DNA from: Haloplanus sp. GDY1
Lineage (GTDB): Archaea; Halobacteriota; Halobacteria; Halobacteriales; Haloferacaceae
Direction of reading: 5' to 3'
Assembly (NCBI RefSeq): GCF_023703775.1
Contig: NZ_CP098514.1
Coordinates: forward strand, 2,267,998 to 2,331,997
DNA: 64,000 nucleotides
Of the stretch, positions 49,926-58,100 are shown in pieces (positions within the stretch are counted from its first letter, which is position 1; each line of letters begins with the position of its first letter). The translations under genes and the position numbers were made by a program. The notes beneath the pieces are model-generated. The model worked only from the letters and a program-made list of their open reading frames with translations, was not told the origin of the DNA and did not search any database.

Positions 49926-51473
49926 ATGTCGAGCGACGCCCCCGGGAACGTCCTCTTCGTCGTCATGGACACGGTTCGGGCGGATCACCTGACACCCTAC
50001 GGCTACGACCGGCCGACGACGCCCGGTCTGGCCGACTTCGCCGACGAGGCCACCGTCTTCGAGGAGGCGGTGGCGCCCGCTCCCTGGACCCTTCCCGTTC
50101 ACGCCTCCCTCTTTACCGGTCTCTACCCCAGCCAGCACGGCGCCGACCAGGAGAACCCCTATCTGGAGGGCGCCACCACCCTCGCCGAGACGCTGTCGGC
50201 GGCCGGCTACGACACCGCGTGTTACTCCTCGAACGCCTGGATCACGCCCTACACCCACCTCACCGACGGCTTCGACCACCAGGACAACTTCTTCGAGGTG
50301 ATGCCCGGCGACCTGCTCTCCGGTCCCCTCGCCCGCGCGTGGAAGACGATGAACGACAGCGACCGGCTGCGCGCCGTCGCCGACAAACTCGTCTCCCTCG
50401 GCAACGTCGCCCACGAGTACCTCGCGGGCGGCGAGGGGGCCGACTCCAAGACGCCCGCCGTGATCGACCGCACCCAGGAGTTCGTCGCCGACTCCGAGGA
50501 CTGGTTCGCCTTCGTCAACCTGATGGACGCCCACCTCCCCTACCACCCGCCCGACGAGTTCGCCGCGGAGTTCGCCCCCGGCGTCGACTCGACCGCCGTC
50601 TGCCAGAACTCCAAGGAGTACAACTCCGGCGCCCGCGACATCGACGCCGACGAGTGGGCCGACATCCGGAACCTCTACGACGCCGAAATCGCCCACATCG
50701 ACGCCCAGCTCACCCGCCTGTTCGACTGGCTGAAGGACCGTGGCGAGTGGGAGGACACCGCGGTCGTCGTCTGTGCGGACCACGGCGAACTCCACGGCGA
50801 ACACGACCTCTACGGCCACGAGTTCTGCCTCTACGACCCGCTGGTGAACGTCCCGCTCATGGTCAAACACCCGGCCCTCGACGCCGACCGCCGGACGGAC
50901 ACCGTCGAACTCGTCGACCTGTACCACACCGTCCTCGACGCGCTGGGCGTCGAGGGCGGCGACCCCGCGGCCGCCGGCGACACGGCCGTCGCCCGCGATC
51001 CCACCCGTTCCCTGCTGGCCGACGACTACCGCGCCTTCGACGACGCGGCCGATCCGGACCCCGGACAGGCGGCCGCCCCCGGCGGCGAGTTCGGCTTCGT
51101 CGAGTACTCCCGGCCGGTGGTCGAACTCAAGCAACTGGAGGAGAAGGCCGCCGACGCCGGCATCGAGATCCCCGAGGACTCCCGGTTCTACGCCCGGATG
51201 CGGGCCGCCCGCCGCCCCGACGCGAAGTACGTCCGGATCGACCGGATCGACGACGAGGCCTACCGCCTCGACGCCGATCCCGGCGAGACGACGAACGTCG
51301 CGGGCGACGCCGACCCCGCCGTCGAGGCGACGGAGCGGACCCTCGCGGACTTCGAGTCGAGGGTCGGCGGCGCGTGGACCGGCGCCGACGACGCCGACGT
51401 GACCGACGACGCCGTCGCCGACATGGACGACGAGGCCCAGGAGCGCCTGCGCGACCTGGGCTATCTGGAGTGA
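49926..51473 (+). CDS. Sulfatase-superfamily hydrolase (alkaline phosphatase fold), non-classical active site
   Basis: This 515-residue protein has the sulfatase/phosphodiesterase fold: NVLFVVMDTVRADHLTPYGY (10-29) with metal-binding D, then APWTLPVHASLFTG (about 52-65) at the formylglycine position, VVVCADHGELHGEHDLYGH near 280, and YVRIDRIDDEAY near the C-terminus. The site has Thr or Trp instead of Cys/Ser, so classical sulfatase maturation cannot occur. A phosphoester or other transfer role is possible. There is no signal peptide, so it is probably cytosolic. The C-terminal tail (DADVTDDAVADMDDEAQERLRDLGYLE) is acidic. Confidence 0.75.
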   Translation: MSSDAPGNVLFVVMDTVRADHLTPYGYDRPTTPGLADFADEATVFEEAVAPAPWTLPVHASLFTGLYPSQHGADQENPYLEGATTLAETLSAAGYDTACYSSNAWITPYTHLTDGFDHQDNFFEVMPGDLLSGPLARAWKTMNDSDRLRAVADKLVSLGNVAHEYLAGGEGADSKTPAVIDRTQEFVADSEDWFAFVNLMDAHLPYHPPDEFAAEFAPGVDSTAVCQNSKEYNSGARDIDADEWADIRNLYDAEIAHIDAQLTRLFDWLKDRGEWEDTAVVVCADHGELHGEHDLYGHEFCLYDPLVNVPLMVKHPALDADRRTDTVELVDLYHTVLDALGVEGGDPAAAGDTAVARDPTRSLLADDYRAFDDAADPDPGQAAAPGGEFGFVEYSRPVVELKQLEEKAADAGIEIPEDSRFYARMRAARRPDAKYVRIDRIDDEAYRLDADPGETTNVAGDADPAVEATERTLADFESRVGGAWTGADDADVTDDAVADMDDEAQERLRDLGYLE

Positions 51474-51512
51474 CGACCGGTCCGTCTCGCGGCGACGGCT
51501 TGCGACCGTCGA

Positions 51513-53693
51513 TCAGCCGTCCGCGTCCGCGAGCCGTCGCACCGCCGTGCTCGCCGCGTCGCTCACGTCGGGGTCCGGGTCGAGGCGGAGATCGCGCAGG
51601 CGCGATTCGGCCTCCGTCCCCGCGATCAGTTCCGGTCGCTCGCCGGCGACGTCAGCCAGTCCGCGGGCCGCGTTCGCGACCCGCTCCGCGTCGTCGGCGT
51701 CGAGTCGGTCCGCCAGCGTCGCCACGTCGTCCGCGTCGACGTCGGCCACCGACGCCACGTCCAGGTGATCGGTCACGTCGAACGCCGGTTCGGGCTCCGG
51801 GTCGCCGTCCACCCCCGCCGCTTCGCTCCCCGCGGGGTCGTCGGCCGAGCCGTCCGCCCCCGGCCGTTCCGGCGGCTCGTCCGCGGGCGGTTCGCCCGGC
51901 GGTCGGTCCGACGGCCGCCCGCCGGGACCCGAGGCGGGCGTTCCCCGTCCCGCGGCGTGGCCGGCCGTCTCCGGGGCCGATTCGGCGGGCTGTCCCGCGG
52001 TCCGGGGGTCACTCCGGCGGCCGGCCTGTGGGTCGCCGGGAGCGCCGGCGCCGGTTCCACCGGTGCCCTCGCCGCGCCCGGCGGTCGCCGCGCCGGCGTC
52101 GCCCGCCGACGCGCGGTCCTCGGCGGTCGCCGACTCGGCGGCCTCCGTCGCCGTGACGCCGCTGATCGCCATCGCGAGTCCGAGGACGGCGACGACGACC
52201 AGCGATCCGGCGAAGGGGACGGGAAGCGGAATCGAGAGCGGGAACGGGACCGGTGCCGGGACCGGGAGGTGGGTCGACGCGACGCCGAGCGACACGGGGT
52301 CCGACCGCACGGCCGCCGCCGTCACGTCGGGGGCGGCGGTCGTCGCGGCTGGCGTCGACGGCGCGGCGGTGGTCGCCGCCGCCGTCGTCGCCCGCGCCTC
52401 GGTCGTCGTCGTCGCCGCCTCGCCGCCCGTATCCAGCGTCAGCGTCCCCTCGTGTTCCCGTCCGTCGGCGTCGACGGCGCGAACGACGACGGTCGTCTCC
52501 CCTTCGGCGGTCGGGAGGCGCGCCCGGACGGGGACCCGGTCGGTCACCTCGCCCTCGTGGACGGTGGCCGTCGAGAGCGTCGAGCCGTCCGGCCCCACCG
52601 TCTCGACGACGACTCGCGTGACCCGCCCGTCGGTGACCGTCCCCGAGACGGCGACGGAGTCACCCCGGACCTGCGTGGCCTCGCGGTCGATGCTGATGGT
52701 CGGGACCAGGTGTCCCCGGTAGTCCAGCGGGACGTCCCACGTCCGGGTGTTGCCGGCCACGTCCGTGGCGATGAGCGTGATCTCCTGGGCGCCGTCGCTC
52801 ACCCGCGTCGAGAACTCGAAGTCGGCCGCGATGCGCTCCGGGTTGGGCTCGTTCGACGTCTCGGTCAGCACGGACTTCCGTCCGCTTCCCGTGCGGACGC
52901 CGAGGCTCTCGACCTTGACGTTGTCGCTGACGACGCCCGCGACTTCGAGCGTGCTCCCGCTTCGCTCGAACCGGTCGATGTCGATCGACGGTCGCGTGTC
53001 GTCGACCACGTTCACGGTGATGTCGTGGGTGGCGCGCTGACCGTGGACGTCGATCAGTTCGACCCGCAGGGAGTTTTCCCCCAGTCCGAACAGGATGGGC
53101 CGGGAGAAGTTCTCGCCCGGATCCTCGATGCGGTAGGTGGTTCGGTCACGACTCGTCTGGCCGGCGAACTTCCACTCGTAGTTCCGCTCGATCCGCACCA
53201 TCTGCACGCCGCTCCGGTCGTACAGTTCGCCCGCGATCCGCGTGTCCGCCTCCTCGATGGTCACGGTATCCGACGGCCTCGTGCGATCGGTGGTGAACGG
53301 CGACGTGTAACTCACCTCCGGGGCGTCCGAGTCCATCACCACCGTCGCCGTCCGCGTCGTCGTTCCCGATCCCTCCGCGACGACGGTCACCTCGTGTTCG
53401 CCGTCGTCGAGGTCGACCGTGGGCGACTCGGAGAACGACTCCGACCCGGGCTGGAACGAGTGGCGGGTCTCGCCGTCGACCCTGACCTCGACCGATTCGA
53501 TCGTCGCGTCGCCGGACGCCTCGATGCCGATCCGTGGATCGTCGGTGACGGTGATCGATTCGCCGCCCTGGACGGACGTTCCGTCCACCGTGACGCTGAG
53601 ACTCGGAGCGGCCGCGACGGTCGGCGCGACCCCCGAGACGACGAGCAACACGATCACCGCGGCTACGACGCGTCCCCGTATGCGTCTCCCCAT
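51513..53693 (-). CDS. Large exported membrane-anchored protein with Ig-like/beta repeats
   Basis: This 726-residue protein has a signal peptide (about 1-28, RGRVVAAVIVLLVVSGVAPTVAAA). Repeated beta-sandwich-like domains (about 30-420) resemble bacterial Ig-like folds (VDGTSVQGGESITVTDD..., DLDDGEHEVTVVAEGSG, DGAQEITLIATDVAGNTR). A Thr/Ala/Pro linker follows (about 430-470). A proline-alternating segment (HLPVPAPVPFPLSIPLPVPF) leads to a transmembrane helix (about 500-520). Finally there is a cytosolic acidic, Gly/Pro-rich linker and an Asp-rich helical-repeat C-terminus (about 650-726). The function is unknown; a cell-surface/cytosol connector is inferred. Confidence 0.75.
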   Translation of the reverse strand: MGRRIRGRVVAAVIVLLVVSGVAPTVAAAPSLSVTVDGTSVQGGESITVTDDPRIGIEASGDATIESVEVRVDGETRHSFQPGSESFSESPTVDLDDGEHEVTVVAEGSGTTTRTATVVMDSDAPEVSYTSPFTTDRTRPSDTVTIEEADTRIAGELYDRSGVQMVRIERNYEWKFAGQTSRDRTTYRIEDPGENFSRPILFGLGENSLRVELIDVHGQRATHDITVNVVDDTRPSIDIDRFERSGSTLEVAGVVSDNVKVESLGVRTGSGRKSVLTETSNEPNPERIAADFEFSTRVSDGAQEITLIATDVAGNTRTWDVPLDYRGHLVPTISIDREATQVRGDSVAVSGTVTDGRVTRVVVETVGPDGSTLSTATVHEGEVTDRVPVRARLPTAEGETTVVVRAVDADGREHEGTLTLDTGGEAATTTTEARATTAAATTAAPSTPAATTAAPDVTAAAVRSDPVSLGVASTHLPVPAPVPFPLSIPLPVPFAGSLVVVAVLGLAMAISGVTATEAAESATAEDRASAGDAGAATAGRGEGTGGTGAGAPGDPQAGRRSDPRTAGQPAESAPETAGHAAGRGTPASGPGGRPSDRPPGEPPADEPPERPGADGSADDPAGSEAAGVDGDPEPEPAFDVTDHLDVASVADVDADDVATLADRLDADDAERVANAARGLADVAGERPELIAGTEAESRLRDLRLDPDPDVSDAASTAVRRLADADG

Positions 53694-53767
53694 ACCATAC
53701 GGGTGTAGAACCGACTACACTAAGTGTTCCGGACGGGGAGAAACCCGCGGACTCCTCCGCGGTGACC

Positions 53768-54055
53768 CTAGTCCTCCGTCCAGTAGTAGAGGTCCTCCCG
53801 CGGCGCGTCACAGTCCGGACACGCCTCTGGCATGTCGTCGATGTCGCCGACGGCACCACATCGCGAACACCGCCACACCAGTTCCGCCTCCCCGAACTCG
53901 TGGCCGGCGCGTTCGTGTTCGATGGACAGCGCCTCGATCCCCTCCCGCGTCGTGACGAAGAAGCCGTCCTCGTCGAAGCCGCGGATCGTCCCAAGCGCCG
54001 TCCCCTCGCTGTCGTACACCGTCCGTCCGACGGTGAGGTCGCTCTCTCCACCCAT
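53768..54055 (-). CDS. Rubredoxin-like zinc-ribbon protein (DUF7130-like)
   Basis: This 95-residue protein starts at ATG 54055. The N-terminal half (3-60) looks like a PRC-barrel-like beta domain (DLTVGRTVYDSEGTALGTIRGFDEDGFFVTT). The C-terminal half has two cysteine pairs: WRCSRCGAVG (62-65) and ACPDCDAP (78-81). This is a rubredoxin-like knuckle binding zinc or iron. It is a common haloarchaeal protein without known partner. The DUF number is from memory. Confidence 0.75.
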   Translation of the reverse strand: MGGESDLTVGRTVYDSEGTALGTIRGFDEDGFFVTTREGIEALSIEHERAGHEFGEAELVWRCSRCGAVGDIDDMPEACPDCDAPREDLYYWTED

Positions 54056-54195
54056 ACCCGACCTTCGGGCTCGGGCGGATTAATGGTTACTCGGCTGATT
54101 GGTGGCCCCGCGGGGAGTCCGGCCCGTCGTCGGTGCGGCGCGGGAGGGTCGGAGCGATCCGCAACCTCTTTTCTCCTACCGGCGGATCCGAGGGT

Positions 54196-55149
54196 ATGAG
54201 ACTCACCGATCGCGACGTCGTGATCACGGGCGGCGCCGGACTCATCGGCACCCACCTCGCGGAGACGCTCGTCCCCGACAACCGCGTCGTCGTCGCCGAC
54301 GACCTCTCGAAGGGGAGCGCCGAGTACGTGCCGGACGACGCCGAACTCGTCCGCGCCGACGTGACCGACCGGGACGACGTCGCCGACGTCATCACCCCCG
54401 ACGTCGACGTCGTCTTCCACCTCGCGGCGTACACGGACACGAACCACGACCGCCCCCGACAACTGTTCGAGGAGAACGCCGCGATGACCTACAACGTCCT
54501 CGAACGGATGGACGAGGTCGGGGTCTCGAACCTCGCCTTTACCTCCTCCTCGACGGTCTACGGCGAGGCCCCGCGGCCGACGCCCGAGGATTACGCCCCG
54601 CTCGAACCCATCTCGGTGTACGGGGCCGCGAAACTCGCCGACGAGGCGCTCCTCTCGACGTACGCCCACTCCCACGGCATGACGGTCTGGTGTTTCAGGT
54701 TCGCCAACATCGTCGGCCCGCACCAGCGTGGTAACGTCATCCCCGACTTCGTCGAGAAACTCGTCGCGGATCCGGACACCCTCGAGATCCTCGGCGACGG
54801 CCGCCAGGAGAAGTCCTACCTCCACGTCGAGGAGTGCGTCGACGCCATCCGACACGTCGTCGAGCACGCGGACGACGACCTGAACGTCTACAACCTGGGG
54901 ACGCGGACGACCACCTCGGTCACCCGCATCGCCGACATCGTCGCCGAGCGGATGGGGCTCGATCCGGTCTACGAGTTCACCGGCGGCGACCGCGGGTGGA
55001 CGGGCGACGTCCCCAAGATGCGACTCTCCGTCGAGAAGCTGTCCGCGCTGGGGTGGGACCCCGACCTGTCGAGCGACGAGGCCGTTCGGCGCGCGACCGA
55101 CCAGCTGGTCGCCGAAATCGCTGGCGGCGACGCCGGCGCGGACGCGTGA
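54196..55149 (+). CDS. NAD-dependent sugar-nucleotide epimerase/dehydratase
   Basis: This 317-residue extended SDR begins MRLTDRDVVITGGAGLIGTHLAETL with GxxGxxG. It continues with DVTDRDDV, FHLAAYTDT, the catalytic SSSTVYGEA Ser/Thr and YGAAKLADE (YxxxK), then FRFANIVGPHQRGNVIPDFVEKL and the RQEKSYLHVEECVDAI sugar-binding segment. Family members convert UDP-glucose/galactose or form UDP-sugars for surface glycans; substrate not resolved. ATG 54196 is chosen as the canonical N-terminus. It is convergent with polC, with 15 bp between stops. Confidence 0.9.
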   Translation: MRLTDRDVVITGGAGLIGTHLAETLVPDNRVVVADDLSKGSAEYVPDDAELVRADVTDRDDVADVITPDVDVVFHLAAYTDTNHDRPRQLFEENAAMTYNVLERMDEVGVSNLAFTSSSTVYGEAPRPTPEDYAPLEPISVYGAAKLADEALLSTYAHSHGMTVWCFRFANIVGPHQRGNVIPDFVEKLVADPDTLEILGDGRQEKSYLHVEECVDAIRHVVEHADDDLNVYNLGTRTTTSVTRIADIVAERMGLDPVYEFTGGDRGWTGDVPKMRLSVEKLSALGWDPDLSSDEAVRRATDQLVAEIAGGDAGADA

Positions 55150-55164
55150 GCGCCGCCCCGCCGC

Positions 55165-58100
55165 TCACATGAAGTCGTCGAGCCGCGACGGCTTGTTCCG
55201 GTCGTTCTCGAAGACGCTCTCGAGGCTCTTCTCGAGCACTTCCAGCCGCTGTTTCGTGTACGGCCGACAGTCGAACTCCTCGGCCACCTCGATGGCGGTG
55301 TCCATGTACTTGTTCACCGACCCCTCGTGGACGGTGAGGTTGACCCGGCCGCCACACTCCCGGCAGTCCCCCGACAGCGGCATCCGCCGGTAGGACGTCC
55401 CGCAGTCCAGACACCGCGTCTCCTGCCGGGAGAACGCCCGGAGGTTCCCGATCAGGTCCGGGAGGAAGTGGTACTCGATGACCCGCTCGGCCACGTCCGT
55501 CTCGTCCACCGCGCGGAGCTTCCGCGCCAGGTTCAACTGGGCGTCCATCTTCTCCATCATCGACCCCAGCGTCTTGTACGCCGAGAGGTCCGGTCCCAGC
55601 GCGATGTTCGAGGTGTCGTGGGTGTGGTCGAAGCCGTGGTACTCCGACTCCGTCCCCAGCGACGCCTCCGCGATTTCGACGTCCACCGCCTCCGGGTCGG
55701 CCATCTCGCGGGTCGCCTCGTAGAACTCCTGTGGATACTCCCGCACCACGTCCATGTTGTGTGCCTCGTCGTCGATCTCCGTGGGGTCGATGCGGGAGGA
55801 CATGACGAGGGGGGCGTCCATCGAGTTGTGGGCGTACAGCCAGTTCGCGGTGAAGATGGGTTCGCCGCCGACCTGAAGATCGTAGAGGTGGCCCTCGTAA
55901 TCGACTTCTTCGACGCTCTGCACCCGAAGATACGAGAGATCCCCGTCGACGAGCGGCCGAAGGTCGTCGAGCCGCGTCTTCGCGGCTGCCGGCAGATCAC
56001 GGTTCTCCAGCGCCGTGATCGTCTCCCGAAGTTTCTCCAACGAGACGTTCTCGCGGCGTTTGAGGTACTTCGGAATCAGTTGCGTGACCCCCTCAATGTC
56101 CATCTCGCGGATCTCCATCAGGGCGTCCGGGATCGTGACGACGAGACTCTCCGAATGGTACGGTTCATCGCCGCCGAGAACCCTACGGAGCGGGTTGTCG
56201 GTCGCACCACCGGAGACCGTGACCGTGTAGATGTCCTGTCCGTTCCCGGTTCGCTCCGTCGTGACCGAAACGTTGGCCACGATCCCGAGTCGGTGGAGCA
56301 GGAACACGAGACCGTCCTTGACCTCCTCGCTGGTCGAGTGGAAGGCTATCGTCGTGGCGTTGTCGTCCGTCTTCTCGCTTCCATCCCCAGCGATGAACCC
56401 CCGAAGGAACGCCAGTACGACCTCCCGTGGCGCTCGACGAATGCAATCGGGGATCAGCTTCTCGCTGGAGTCGTACGACTCGGCGTCGACGAATCCGAGG
56501 TCGTAGAGCACGTCGCGGAAGACCGCGGGAAGCCGGATCTCGTACGCCCGGTTCGACCACCTGATCGAGGGGTCGTTACCCAGCGTCGATTCGACGTGCG
56601 AACGCGCTCGTTCGATGATCTCCTCGTCGCCGTTGTAGATCGCTGGATACGTACTCGACAGCGTCCCCTCGGCGACGAACAGGCCGAGGAGCCACGCGAA
56701 CTCCTCGTCGACCCCGATCTCGCGGTCGATTCCGGTTTCGGACCCCGGTAATCCGACAGTCACGTCGTCCGGAACGCCCTCGAAGCCACCCGAATCGAGG
56801 ATGCGTTCGAACCGTTCGTAGCCGATCTTGCGCTTGGCGAGGCGGTACGACAGCCCCCGCATGAACTCGCCGTGGGCGTCGCTTCCGTGTTCCGTCGACT
56901 CCCAGACCGTCCGGAGCAAATCCTCCACGTGGTCGTCGATGAAGACGTACGGATCGTCGACCGCCTCGACGACGTCGACCGTCGTCTCGACCGGGTCGAT
57001 ATCGAGTTGTCGGGGTGCCAGAACGAGATCACCTTCCTCCAGATCCGCGCCGGCGACCTCCTCGATTCCGTCGTCGTAACGGAAGAGACTGTGATCGGCG
57101 GTGATGTCCAGAGACCGACCGAACTGCGTCTCGACCCGGAGCAGCGTCTCGTCCTCGGCGGCGGGATACCGGATCGCCTTCTCGATGGGGGCGAGCGACG
57201 ATCGATGGTCGTCGTCGAAGACGTACGTCTGCCAGCCTTCCGAGAGACACGGCTTCTTCCGGAACTTGCCCTCACGCACGACCTCGCCGTCGAGTTCCTC
57301 CCAGAACGACTCGACGGTCAGGAATCGAACGTCGCCCTCGGGCGAGACCGCGACGAGCCGCGAGTCGTCGGCGACGCTCCCGCCCCGCTGGTCGGGCAGG
57401 AACTCCCGACTGAAGTTGAGCAACCCGTCCATGAGGAGCATGACGCAGTCCTCGTCGCCGTCGCAGTTCCGCCGCTTCGCCGCGTGGAAGTACGGGTGCG
57501 CGTAGCCCACCGACGCCGACGTGAACCCGACCACCCGCCCCACCACCGCGGCGGAGGTGTGTGGCGCCATCCCGAAGACGAGTTCGCCCACCAGGTCCTC
57601 GCGCTCGTCCACCTCGTAGAACGCGGGCAGGTCGTAGAACTCCGTCAACAGGTCGTCGACGAAGTCCGCCGTCTGCAGGAGGTGTTCGGCCGCGCCGTCC
57701 GAGAGGACGATGTCCTGCACCTTGAGTTCGACCAGTTGGTCGTCGAACCGGAGGGGGTCGCCGTCGACGTCCGTCTCGTAGCCGAGTTCGCGGAAGTCCG
57801 CGGCCGTGACGTCGAGTTCCTCGGGGCGGACCGCCGTCACCGGCAGGTCCGTCATGTCGTAGCGGACCGTGCCGTCCTTGAACGCGCTGACGCCGTGTTT
57901 GGCCCGCAACACGCCCTTCTCCATCGGCTCGGGCGTCTTGTTCGCGGAGGTGAGCCCCTTGACACCCTTGAGGATGTCGAACGCCGACTCCCGCTCGCCG
58001 ACGGCGTCCAGCGCCTCCCGGTAGCGCTCGCCGACGTCGAGCCGTCGTCGCTCGACGCTGGTCACGTCCCGATCACAGCGCTCGCAGTGGACCCGCCCCG

